Shown: in pieces, positions 1 through 7,664 of the stretch
Numbering within the stretch: position 1 is the stretch's first letter
Layout of the letters: each line of letters opens with the position of its first letter
Assembly (NCBI GenBank): GCA_016718405.1
Contig: JADKDJ010000027.1
Span: 1-32,406, forward strand
DNA from: Candidatus Rhodoferax odensensis
Lineage (GTDB): Bacteria; Pseudomonadota; Gammaproteobacteria; Burkholderiales; Burkholderiaceae_C
DNA length: 32,406 nucleotides
Reading direction: 5' to 3'
The notes under the pieces: generated by a model
Databases searched by the model: none
Seen by the model: the letters and a program-made list of their open reading frames with translations, nothing else
What the model was told of the DNA's origin: nothing
Translations under genes and position numbers: made by a program

Positions 1-321
1 CCTGTATTCGACGGCTTTCTGGCGTTGGTGGACATCGACGAGTCGCTCGCGAGTAAGGATTTCCTCTTTCACCGCTTGAGTACTCTTCGAGAGCAATTCG
101 AAAGAGGGGCGACTCACGGTGGCGTGTTTACAAATTTAACAACAACTGGAGTTGATCAGTTGGAGATCGCTTTCCCGAGTCCAGATGAACAACAGCGTAT
201 CGCCGACTGTCTAGGTAGCCTCGACGACCGCATCACCGCCGCCACCCAAGAACTTGAAACCCTCAAAACCCACAAGAAGGGCTTGATGCAGCAACTCTTC
301 CCATCGCTGGTGGAGGCCTGA
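1..321 (+). CDS. hsdS: Type I restriction-modification specificity subunit HsdS, C-terminal part
   Basis: The reading frame is open from the first base of the window, so this is the C-terminal 106 residues of a longer gene. HsdS is the DNA-recognition subunit of type I restriction-modification enzymes. The visible part fits the end of a target-recognition domain followed by the conserved helix: the segment FPSPDEQQRIADCL and the following LDDRI are the usual HsdS signature (P-x-x-x-E-Q-x-x-I), and the heptad-like tail ending in LKTHKKGLMQQLFP is the typical C-terminal helix that packs against HsdM. The stop is followed after 3 bases by the ATPase gene, and GGAGG inside the hsdS end serves as that gene's ribosome binding site, so the two are co-transcribed. 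Sequence specificity cannot be judged from this fragment. Confidence 0.93.
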   Translation, partial: PVFDGFLALVDIDESLASKDFLFHRLSTLREQFERGATHGGVFTNLTTTGVDQLEIAFPSPDEQQRIADCLGSLDDRITAATQELETLKTHKKGLMQQLFPSLVEA

Positions 322-324
322 CCC

Positions 325-1491
325 ATGGTGCCCATGAGCTTCCCCAGCCTGCCCGAACTCGCGCAACAGCTCCGTACGGAGCTGGCGCAGAAGAAGTTCA
401 TGCTGCTCTATGCTTATAACGGCACGGGTAAGACGCGGCTGTCGGTGGCATTCAAGGACTTGGGCAAAACGACGACTCAGCGTCCGATGACGGTCAACGA
501 CACGGTGAATGACGCGCTGACCATTACCGAGACGGAAGGCGACACGCTCTATTTCAACGCCTTCACCGAGGACCTGTTTCACTGGGATAACGACCTGGAG
601 AACGACCGCGAACGGGTGCTGAAGATCAATCGGGAGTCGCGCTTCTTTGCGGGCCTGGGCGAGTTGGAAATGGACAACCGCATCCGCCCGTTGCTCAACC
701 GCTATGCCGACTTTGATTTCCGCATCGACACCACCGAGTGGGAGGTGAGCTTTGCGCGTGAGATCAGGCGCCAGAAAGACGATGGCAGTTTTGAGACGGT
801 GCGCGAAGAGAACATCAAGGTTTCGCGCGGGGAAGAGAACATCTTCATCTGGTGCTTCTTCCTCGCCATCGTGGAGCTGGCGATGGACCCGGAGATCGAG
901 GCTTATGGCTGGGTGAAGTACATCTATATCGACGACCCGATTTCATCGCTGGACGAAAACAATGCCGTGATGGTGGCGCACCATCTGGCGCAGATGCTTG
1001 CGGCTTCGCCACAACAGGTGAAGGCGGTGGTCTCCACGCACCATGTGTTGTTCTTCAACGTGCTGTGTAACGAGTTGAAGAAGTCGCGCAAATACTTCCT
1101 GACCCGTGATGCATCCAGTGGCTTTCTGCTGTCCGAGACGGACAGCACGCCGTTTCTCTATCACCTCTCTTCACTGGTTGATCTGCATCAGGCCATGCAG
1201 TCCGGCGCGCTCTATACACATCACTTCAACATGCTGCGCCGGGTGATGGAGCAGACTGCCTGCTTCTTCGGCTACGCCAAGTGGGAAGAGTGCATCAAGC
1301 CAGATCCGGAAGCGATTGATCCCAACCAGACCGGTTACAAGCGGGTGATCGACCTGATGAGCCACGGCGACTATTCGCTGTATGAGCCCAGGGATATGCT
1401 GCCGGAGAACAAGGCGCATCTGAGCCGGGCACTGCGGCAATTCATCAGCACCCACCCCTTTAGCCCGGCTCTCTTTGGAGGCGCATCATGA
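325..1491 (+). CDS. PrrC/RloC-like ABC ATPase, putative anticodon nuclease, linked to type I RM
   Basis: An ABC-type ATPase of 388 residues. The P-loop AYNGTGKT is at residues 30-37, a signature-like VSRGE at 166-170, Walker B with D-loop (YIDDPISSLDE) around 201-211, and a switch His in VVSTHH. It lacks the long coiled coil of Rad50/SMC proteins. Its size is close to E. coli PrrC (396 residues), an anticodon nuclease also encoded inside a type I hsd locus and kept silent by the HsdRMS complex. The PrrC catalytic triad is Arg320-Glu324-His356. Here the C-terminal region has Arg305-x3-Glu309 and a candidate His347, the same spacing of 4 between the first two and 38 rather than 32 to the His. 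Anticodon nuclease activity is therefore an inference. The ATPase assignment is secure. GGAGG lies 8 bases before the ATG, and the gene overlaps the next one by ATGA. Confidence 0.85.
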   Translation: MVPMSFPSLPELAQQLRTELAQKKFMLLYAYNGTGKTRLSVAFKDLGKTTTQRPMTVNDTVNDALTITETEGDTLYFNAFTEDLFHWDNDLENDRERVLKINRESRFFAGLGELEMDNRIRPLLNRYADFDFRIDTTEWEVSFAREIRRQKDDGSFETVREENIKVSRGEENIFIWCFFLAIVELAMDPEIEAYGWVKYIYIDDPISSLDENNAVMVAHHLAQMLAASPQQVKAVVSTHHVLFFNVLCNELKKSRKYFLTRDASSGFLLSETDSTPFLYHLSSLVDLHQAMQSGALYTHHFNMLRRVMEQTACFFGYAKWEECIKPDPEAIDPNQTGYKRVIDLMSHGDYSLYEPRDMLPENKAHLSRALRQFISTHPFSPALFGGAS

Positions 1492-1865
1492 CCGCGCTGA
1501 GCGTTTTTCACGCAGACATCAAATTCATCCTGGAACAGGCACGCACCAAGGCCAGGTCGGCGGTGAATGCGGCCATGGTGGAAGCCTATTGGTTGATTGG
1601 CCAGCGCATCGTGCAAGAAGAGCAACAGGGGCAGCACAAGGCCCAGTACGGCACGCGCTTGATGCAAGAGCTGTCTACTGCGCTCACGGCGGATTTTGGC
1701 AAAGGCTTTTCCTACGCCAACTTGTACAACTTTCGCCAGTTTTACCGGGTGTTTCCGGATCAGCAGATTCTCTACACGCTGTGTAGAGAGTTTTCTTCGC
1801 TAACTCGACAAGGCGTTCGCGAGGAATGCTCGGCGATTAGAGATGCTCAACGAGCCCCATCATGA
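1488..1865 (+). CDS. DUF1016 (YhcG-like) N-terminal domain protein, truncated copy
   Basis: A 125-residue protein matching the N-terminal domain of DUF1016/YhcG proteins, seen in the segments EAYWLIGQRIVQEEQQG, YGTRLMQELS and the GKGFSYANLYNFRQFY stretch. Full-length members are about 340 residues and end in a PD-(D/E)XK nuclease-like domain. That half is missing here. Family resemblance stops after about residue 100, where the DNA carries a 9-bp hairpin, and the last 25 residues are unlike the family. The gene starts by ATGA overlap with the ATPase gene and ends by ATGA overlap with a second DUF1016 gene, so it is translationally coupled in the operon. It could be a functional stand-alone N-domain or the remnant of a tandem duplication; the sequence does not decide this. 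Confidence 0.75.
   Translation: MTALSVFHADIKFILEQARTKARSAVNAAMVEAYWLIGQRIVQEEQQGQHKAQYGTRLMQELSTALTADFGKGFSYANLYNFRQFYRVFPDQQILYTLCREFSSLTRQGVREECSAIRDAQRAPS
1769..1789 (+). repeat. 9-bp hairpin inside the truncated DUF1016 gene
   Basis: TCTCTACAC and GTGTAGAGA form a perfect 9-bp stem with a 3-base loop, followed closely by TTTT. It lies exactly where the reading frame stops resembling DUF1016 proteins. It resembles a weak intrinsic terminator or a recombination scar. The role is unknown. Confidence 0.5.
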
Positions 1866-2966
1866 CCAACAAAAGCCAGAAGCAAAAGGCCGTTGCCACT
1901 AAGGATTCCAGCGGCGGGCCATCCAAAGGTTGGGCTCCCTTGTTGGGAAACCTGCGCCAGCTGATTGCCGACTCGCGCCAACAGGTGCTGCGGGCGGTGG
2001 ATGTTGTCCAGGTGCAGACCTACTGGCACATTGGGCGGCACATTGTGGAGTTTGAGCAGGGTGGCGCCCAGCGGGCGGCCTATGGGCGGCGCTTGTTGCC
2101 GCAATTGGGGCAAGCTTTGTCAGCGGAGTTCGGGAAGGGGTTTGACACCACCAATTTGCGACACATGCGGGCGTTTTACCAGGCATTCCCAATTCGCGAC
2201 GCAGTGCGTCGCGAATTGAGTTGGACGCACTATCGCCTGCTGCTGCGGGTGGACAGCGCCGAGGCGCGGCAGTGGTACGTGCAAGAGGCTGCTGCCCACA
2301 ACTGGAGCACGCGGGCACTGGAACGGCAAATTGGCAGCCTGTATTACGACCGCCTGCTGCTAAGCCAAGACAAGGCTGCGGTGACTGCCGAGGCGCAGGC
2401 CAATATCGCCACCTTGGAGCAGTCGCCCCGCGCATTTGTGCGCGATCCGGTGATGCTGGAGTTCTGGGCCTGCCGGAAACAGGCCGCCTCTGGAAGCCCA
2501 ACTGGAAACGGCGTTGATGGACAAGCTGCAGCAGTTTCTGATGGAACTGGGCAAAGGCTTTGCCTTTGTGGCCCGGCAGCAGCGCATCAGCACCGAAACG
2601 CATGACTTCTACATTGACCTGGTGTTTTACAACTACTTGCTCAAGTGCTTTGTGCTGATCGACCTGAAAACCGGTTCACTCACGCACCAGGACGTGGGGC
2701 AGATGGACATGTATGTGCGCATGTACGACGACCTGCGCCGGGGCGAGGGCGACAACCCCACCGTGGGCATCTTGCTGTGCGGCAGCAAAGACAAATCGGT
2801 GGTGCGCTACTCCGTGCTTCATGGCAGTGAGCAACTCTTTGCCAGCAAGTACCGTTTGGTCTTGCCTAGCGAAGAAGAGCTGCGGCTGGAGTTGCAGCGC
2901 GACCGTGAAGAAATTGATGCCCACCAAGACCTGCGTGGCGAAGGCAACGACGATAGCGAACCATGA
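1862..2966 (+). pseudogene. DUF1016/YhcG-like PD-(D/E)XK nuclease, interrupted by two frameshifts
   Basis: A second, full-length DUF1016 gene spread over three frames. Frame one (from 1862) gives the N-terminal domain (residues about 20-150, with YWHIGRHIVEFEQGG and RRELSWTHYRLLLRV) up to the family motif RDPVMLEF near 2464. The continuation LGLPETGRL lies in the next frame (2464-2490), and the rest, from EAQLETALMDKLQQFL to the stop at 2966, lies in the third. The last part holds the nuclease-like core (HDFYIDLVFYN, FVLIDLK, VGQMDMYVRMYDD). Each jump is explained by one missing C, where TTCCTG reads TTCTG and CTCCTG reads CTCTG. Both sites are CC runs, so a sequencing error is possible. DUF1016 genes often sit inside type I RM operons, but their role there is not established. 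The 3' end overlaps hsdM by ATGA. Confidence 0.85.
2190..2218 (+). repeat. Perfect 14-bp palindrome within the second DUF1016 gene
   Basis: CAATTCGCGACGCA, one G, then its exact reverse complement. It encodes the residues between the conserved YQAFP and SWTHYR motifs. The truncated first copy has its own hairpin at the matching place in the protein, so both paralogues carry a palindrome at the same codon region. Confidence 0.6.
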
Positions 2967-4753
2967 CTGAAAACGACCAAAAACAACTGGGCAAAACGCT
3001 GTGGTCGATTGCCGACCAACTGCGCGGCGCGATGAACGCGGACGACTTCCGCGACTACATGCTGTCTTTCCTCTTCCTGCGCTACCTCTCGGACAACTAC
3101 GAGCAGGCGGCGAAGAAGGAGCTGGGGGCGGATTACCCGGTGCGCGAACCCGACGAGGGCAGTGGGGACAACCGGATTCCGGCGCGCCCGCCGCTTGCGC
3201 GCTGGTATGAGGAAAACACAGCCGACGTAGAGGAATTTGAAAAGCAGATGCGCCGCAAGGTGCACTACGTGATCGAACCAGATTTTTTGTGGGGCAGCAT
3301 CGTCCGTCTGGCCAAGAGCCAGAGTGGAAAGTTACTCGATACCTTGCAGAAGGGTTTCAAGTACATCGAGGAGAAGTCTTTTCAGAGTAACTTCCAGGGG
3401 CTGTTCTCGGAGATCAACCTCGCGTCTGACAAGCTGGGCCGCAAGTACGAGGAACGTAATGCCAAGCTGTGCTCGATCATCTCAGAGCTGGCACGCGGCA
3501 TGGCACTGTTCTCGACTGACTCCGATACGCTGGGCGATGCCTACGAGTATCTGATCGGTCAGTTTGCGGCGGGCTCAGGCAAGAAGGCGGGCGAGTTCTA
3601 CACGCCGCAGAGAATCTCCGACATCCTCTCGGCCATTGTCACGCTGGACAGCCATGAGCCCAAGACCGGGCCGCGCAAGAAGCTGGAGAGCGTGATTGAC
3701 TTTGCCTGTGGCTCGGGTTCCCTGCTGCTGAACATCCGTCACCGTGTGAAGCTCGCGGGTGGCAGCATTGGCAAGATATTCGGGCAGGAATACAACATCA
3801 CCACCTACAACTTGGCGCGCATGAACATGCTGCTGCACGGGGTGAAGGACACTGAGTTTGACATCTACCACGGTGACACGCTGGCCAACGCTTGGGACTT
3901 TTTGCGCGAGACCAATCCGGCGAAGAGGCCGCAGTTTGACGCGGTGGTGGCGAATCCGCCTTTTAGCTATCGCTGGGAGCCGAGCGATGCGATTAGCGAA
4001 GACATGCGCTTCAAGAACCACGGTGTGGCACCCAAAAGCGCAGCTGACTTTGCCTTCTTGCTGCACGGGCTGCACTACCTGAAAGACGATGGCGTGATGG
4101 CCATCATCTTGCCGCACGGCGTGCTGTTCCGTGGCGGAGCGGAAGAGCGCATCCGCCGCAAGCTACTGCAAGATGGGCACATCGACACAGTGATCGGGCT
4201 GCCAGCGAACCTGTTTTATTCGACCGGCATCCCGGTCTGCATCCTGGTGCTGAAGAAGTGCAAGAAGCCCGACGACGTACTGTTCATCAACGCCGCAGAG
4301 TACTTCGAAAAAGGCAAGCGTCAGAACCAGCTGACGCAGGCGCACATCGACAAGATCATCGATACCTACCAGCACCGCCCTGAAGACGTACCGCGATATG
4401 CGCGACGGGTGAGCATGGCAGAGATCGAGAAGAACGATTTCAACCTGAATATCTCGCGCTACATCAGCACGGCGGTGGGCGAGGCGGAGATTGATCTGGA
4501 AGCAACGCGCGACGAGTTAGTCGCGATCGAGAAACCATTGCGACGGCGAAGCGAAGCACAACGCATTCTTGAAAGAACTGGGCTTGAGCCGGCTTGCCGG
4601 GTGGCGCACCAACCCTACTCCGGCCGCTCCAACTTGGTCGACAGCAAAACGGTCGAAAACGTGTCCACCACGCCCTTGACCGCGCGAATCCTGTCCAGCA
4701 CGGTATCGAGTTCGTGGGTGGATTCGGTCAGCAGCATGGCGCACAGGTCGTAG
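2963..4753 (+). CDS. hsdM: Type I restriction-modification methyltransferase HsdM, C-terminus frameshifted
   Basis: The N6-adenine methyltransferase subunit of a type I RM enzyme. The HsdM N-terminal helical domain spans about residues 1-150 (LWSIADQLRGAMNADDFRDY). The AdoMet-dependent N6-methylase domain follows, with motif I FACGSGSLLLN near residue 250 and the catalytic motif IV NPPF near 330. Family likeness in this frame ends at about residue 525 (DELVAIEK). The expected end, KHNAFLKELGL, is read in another frame from about 4542, implying one extra base (or two lost) near 4535-4541. In neither frame is there a normal stop: the in-frame ORF runs to 4753 and the restored frame to 4679, both inside the opposite-strand Lrp gene. 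The locus therefore looks cut off at its 3' end. No hsdR is present downstream; it may lie upstream of the window. Confidence 0.88.
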   Translation: MTENDQKQLGKTLWSIADQLRGAMNADDFRDYMLSFLFLRYLSDNYEQAAKKELGADYPVREPDEGSGDNRIPARPPLARWYEENTADVEEFEKQMRRKVHYVIEPDFLWGSIVRLAKSQSGKLLDTLQKGFKYIEEKSFQSNFQGLFSEINLASDKLGRKYEERNAKLCSIISELARGMALFSTDSDTLGDAYEYLIGQFAAGSGKKAGEFYTPQRISDILSAIVTLDSHEPKTGPRKKLESVIDFACGSGSLLLNIRHRVKLAGGSIGKIFGQEYNITTYNLARMNMLLHGVKDTEFDIYHGDTLANAWDFLRETNPAKRPQFDAVVANPPFSYRWEPSDAISEDMRFKNHGVAPKSAADFAFLLHGLHYLKDDGVMAIILPHGVLFRGGAEERIRRKLLQDGHIDTVIGLPANLFYSTGIPVCILVLKKCKKPDDVLFINAAEYFEKGKRQNQLTQAHIDKIIDTYQHRPEDVPRYARRVSMAEIEKNDFNLNISRYISTAVGEAEIDLEATRDELVAIEKPLRRRSEAQRILERTGLEPACRVAHQPYSGRSNLVDSKTVENVSTTPLTARILSSTVSSSWVDSVSSMAHRS

Positions 4754-5073
4754 CGGCCACTGACTGAATAGAGCTTGGTGATTTCGTGCCGCTTGGACAG
4801 GGCGCGTACCACGTCGTGCTCGTTCTTGGATTCGATGGAGATCAGCACCATGGCGCGGATGCTGGCGCTCGAGCGGTTGGTCGTAACACCGACGGTGTAG
4901 CCGGTAATCACGCCCGCGTCTTCCAGCGCCTTGAGCCGCAGTTGCGCCGTGCTGCGCGCGCAGCCCAGCGCTTTGGCCACGTTGACCATGGGCAACCGGG
5001 CGTTGACCTTGAGCAGCTCGATCAACTGTCGGTCCAGCGCATCCAGATTGGCGGCAAGTGGCGTTTTGGGCAT
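4615..5073 (-). CDS. Lrp/AsnC family transcriptional regulator, divergent from kamA
   Basis: A 152-residue Lrp/AsnC protein. The N-terminal helix-turn-helix occupies about residues 10-60 (LDALDRQLIELLKVNARLP, VAKALGCARSTAQLRLKALEDAGVI), and a C-terminal RAM/AsnC ligand-binding domain spans about 70-145, including the glycine-containing turn GRYDLCAML. Such regulators bind amino acids and act as octamers or dimers. It is transcribed away from the lysine-degradation genes, and the 133-bp gap holds repeated TGACT half-sites, so it is the likely lysine-responsive regulator of that cluster (inference). Its 3' end is overlapped by the run-on end of hsdM. The ATG start at 5073 matches the family N-terminus. 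Confidence 0.92.
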   Translation of the reverse strand: MPKTPLAANLDALDRQLIELLKVNARLPMVNVAKALGCARSTAQLRLKALEDAGVITGYTVGVTTNRSSASIRAMVLISIESKNEHDVVRALSKRHEITKLYSVSGRYDLCAMLLTESTHELDTVLDRIRAVKGVVDTFSTVLLSTKLERPE

Positions 5074-5126
5074 AGTGACTCAAACTCGAACAATATGACT
5101 GAATTCTGCCACTTGTTTCAGTCACT
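5074..5126. promoter_or_regulatory. Candidate Lrp/AsnC operator region between the regulator and kamA
   Basis: The intergenic strip has inverted repeats built on TGACT. TGACTGAA (5096-5103) pairs with TTCAGTCA (5117-5124), and AGTGACT (5074-5080) pairs with AGTCACT (5120-5126). The half-sites begin about 20-24 bases apart, roughly two helical turns, as is common for Lrp-type arrays. That this array controls both directions is inferred from position. Confidence 0.5.
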
Positions 5127-5206
5127 TTGTCAGTTTGCTTCGGCGCGACAGATTTCTACACTAACGCAATCCGATGCCACGCGCACACGAAAACTGGAGA
5201 CACACC

Positions 5207-6388
5207 ATGCTGCAAAAAGTCGATTTCGCCACACCCAAAACGCTGTTGACTTACGAAGAGTTGCAAGCGTATGACCCCGAGTCCGAGTCCTGGCAAAAGC
5301 AGTTTGCGCGGCGCTACACGCACCACTCGCAGCTCGATGGCGTGCTCAACCACATCGAGAACGTCAATGAGACGGTGTACAGCAAGTTCGCCATCGCCGT
5401 CACGCCCTACATGGCCAAGCTGATGGACCGCGACGATCCCAACTGCCCGATCCGCCTGCAGTACCTGCCCACTTTCCACGAAGAAACCAAGCCCGGCTTT
5501 GCCACCATGCTGGATCAATTGGGCGAGGAAGGCGACACCGTCCCGGGCACCAGCATCGTGCACCGCTACCCGCGTCGGGTGCTTTTCCTGGTCAGCAACA
5601 CCTGCGCCACGCTGTGCCGCTTTTGCACCCGCAAGCGCATGGTGTCGCAGCCCAAGGGCTCGGTGCACAAGGACGAGATCGAGCGCTCGATCGACTACAT
5701 CGCCAACAACAAGAACATCGAAGATGTGCTGCTCTCCGGCGGTGACCCGCTGACCTTCACCGACGAGCGGCTCGACGAAATCCTGGGCGCCATCCGCGAG
5801 CGCGCGCCGCACGTGCGCTTCTTGCGCATGGGTTCACGCATGGTGGTGCAGTTGCCGACCCGCGTCACACCCGAGCTGTGCGCCGTGCTGGAAAAACACC
5901 GCGTGCAGATGGTCAACATCCACATCAACCACCACAAGGAAATCACGCCGCTGTTGCGCCAGCGCGTGAAGATGCTGCAAAAGGCCGGCATCATGATGGG
6001 CCTGCAGACCGTGTGCCTCAAGGGCGTGAACGACAGCGTGGAAGTGATGCGCGAGCTGTTCATGCAGACCATCGAGATGGGCGTGCGCCCCTACTATGTG
6101 TATTCGACCGACATGGTCGAAGGCGCGCACCACTTCATCGTGCCGCACCGGCGCATGCTGGAGTTGTACGAAGGCCTGCGTGGCTGGATCAGCGGCCCGG
6201 CGGTGCCCACCTTTATCGTGGACGGCCTGGGTGGCCTGGGCAAGCTGCCGATCATTCCGAGCTACGTGCGTGAGGAGGCCCTAGCCGACGGCAGCGGCAC
6301 CACCGTGAAGTGCCGCAATTACAAAGGCATGACGGTGGAGATGCCGGGCCTGGGCCAGGACTTCAGCCTGCCGACCACCAGCAACTAA
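5207..6388 (+). CDS. kamA: Lysine 2,3-aminomutase KamA (radical SAM, PLP)
   Basis: Converts L-lysine to L-beta-lysine (EC 5.4.3.2), the first step of the 3,5-diaminohexanoate pathway. The radical-SAM cluster motif is Cys133-x3-Cys137-x2-Cys140 (CATLCRFC), and SGGDP follows near residue 180. The PLP lysine is Lys346 in GGLGKLP, matching Lys337 of the Clostridium subterminale enzyme. The two aspartates that bind the lysine side-chain amine there (Asp293, Asp330) correspond by exact spacing to Asp302 (STDM) and Asp339 (IVDG). This supports true lysine specificity rather than EpmB-type or glutamate/arginine variants. The start chosen is the ATG at 5207, with GGAG 7 bases upstream; an in-frame ATG at 5174 has no such site. 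The product is 393 residues. It is cytoplasmic and oxygen-sensitive by family. Confidence 0.95.
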   Translation: MLQKVDFATPKTLLTYEELQAYDPESESWQKQFARRYTHHSQLDGVLNHIENVNETVYSKFAIAVTPYMAKLMDRDDPNCPIRLQYLPTFHEETKPGFATMLDQLGEEGDTVPGTSIVHRYPRRVLFLVSNTCATLCRFCTRKRMVSQPKGSVHKDEIERSIDYIANNKNIEDVLLSGGDPLTFTDERLDEILGAIRERAPHVRFLRMGSRMVVQLPTRVTPELCAVLEKHRVQMVNIHINHHKEITPLLRQRVKMLQKAGIMMGLQTVCLKGVNDSVEVMRELFMQTIEMGVRPYYVYSTDMVEGAHHFIVPHRRMLELYEGLRGWISGPAVPTFIVDGLGGLGKLPIIPSYVREEALADGSGTTVKCRNYKGMTVEMPGLGQDFSLPTTSN

Positions 6389-6433
6389 GGGCCGCGAAGT
6401 CCGGGCCTCGATTCGACTGGAAGACTCAAGTTT

Positions 6434-6515
6434 GTCATCGCGAGGCCGCAGGCCGTGGCGATCCATGTTGGCGCACCCAGGTGAATTGCCACGTCGCTAC
6501 GCTCCTCGCAATGAC
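6434..6515. repeat. Dispersed GTCATTGCGAG-type palindromic repeat, copy A
   Basis: A left arm beginning GTCATCGCGAG with GCGATCCATG, and a right arm ATTGCCACGTCGC ... CTCGCAATGAC, form an imperfect inverted repeat between kamA and kdd. Related copies are at 11190, 19648, 20843 and 30605. It is a REP-like intergenic element with no coding capacity. Confidence 0.75.
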
Positions 6516-6609
6516 GAAGTGTGAACCCTGACATTCACTCTGCCTCGTGTTTGCCCGCCGCCCGCCACACCGCTCTTGACGCGCCTCCAGATTTGGGAAC
6601 ACTTACACC

Positions 6610-7648
6610 ATGAAACACGGCTCCCCCTACGGCACGCACCGCGTGCTCGAACCCCTTGGCGTGTTGCCCCAGCCAGCCTGGAAGATCGACAACACCATGT
6701 CGATCTTTGACAACGAGATCCTGATCGACGTGTCCGCGCTCAACATCGACGCGGCCAGCTTCACCCAGATCAAAGCAACAGGCCCACAACGATGAAGCCA
6801 AGGTGGCCGACATCGTGCACAGCATCGTGGCCGAGCGCGGTAAGCACCACAACCCGGTCACTGGTTCGGGCGGCATGCTCATTGGCACGGTGGCCCAGAT
6901 CGGCCCGGCGCTGGCCGACAAGATTGACTTGAAGGTGGGCGACAAGATCGCCACGCTGGTATCACTGTCGCTCACACCGCTGCGCATCGACGCCATCACC
7001 AAGATCCATCTGCACAAGGACCAGGTGGAAATCAAAGGCCAAGCGATCCTTTTTGAGACCGGCCTGTACGCCAAACTGCCCACCGACATGGACGAAAGCC
7101 TGGCGTTGGCGATTCTGGATGTGGCGGGCGCGCCAGCGCAGACTGCGCGCTTGGTCAAACCCGGCAACACGGTGGTGGTGATCGGCGGCGGCGGCAAGTC
7201 CGGCACCCTGTGCGTCTATGAGGCGAAGAAACGCGCCGGTTCAACCGGCTGCGTGATTGGCGTCTCCCCATTCGAGAAAGATTGCCAGCGCATGACCGAG
7301 CTGGGCTGGGTGGACCATGCGCTGCAGGTGGATGCCACCAACGCGCTGGCGCTGATGGAGGCGGTAGCCAAGGCAACCGACGGCAAGCTGGCCGACGTGG
7401 TGATCAACTGCGTCAACATCCCCAACACCGAGATGGGCAGCATTCTGGCCACCAAGCAACACGGCAAGATCTACTTCTTCTCCATGGCCACCAGCTTCAC
7501 CGCCGCTGCCTTGGGCGCCGAGGGCGTGGGCAAGGACGTGGAGATGATCGTCGGCAACGGTTATGCCACCGGCCACGCCGAGCACGCGCTGGCCTTGCTG
7601 CGCGAAAGCGCCAAACTGCGCGAGCTATTTGAGCGACTCTACGTCTGA
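6610..7648 (+). pseudogene. kdd: L-erythro-3,5-diaminohexanoate dehydrogenase Kdd, one frameshift
   Basis: Oxidatively deaminates 3,5-diaminohexanoate to 3-keto-5-aminohexanoate with NAD(P) (EC 1.4.1.11). The first 54 codons (HGSPYGTHRVLEP to ASFTQIK) are in one frame. The rest, from QQAHNDEAKVADIV onward, is in another and runs to 7648, with HHNPVTGSGGM and the nucleotide-binding loop VVVIGGGGKSGT near residue 190. The join is at 6772-6775, where AAAG stands for an expected AAG, giving one extra A. With that base removed the gene encodes about 345 residues, the normal family length, with no other damage. The gene may therefore be intact in the organism, with the extra base a sequence error, or freshly broken. 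If broken, the pathway around it would be blocked at this step. The next gene starts 17 bases after the stop. Confidence 0.88.
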
Positions 7649-7664
7649 CACGGTGCTACTCGGC

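Noticed and set aside
1..4753. Idea that the region is a BREX, DISARM or other named defence island beyond type I RM
   Set aside because: Only HsdS, HsdM, an ABC ATPase and DUF1016 genes are visible; no pglZ, brxC, drm or other marker genes were seen.
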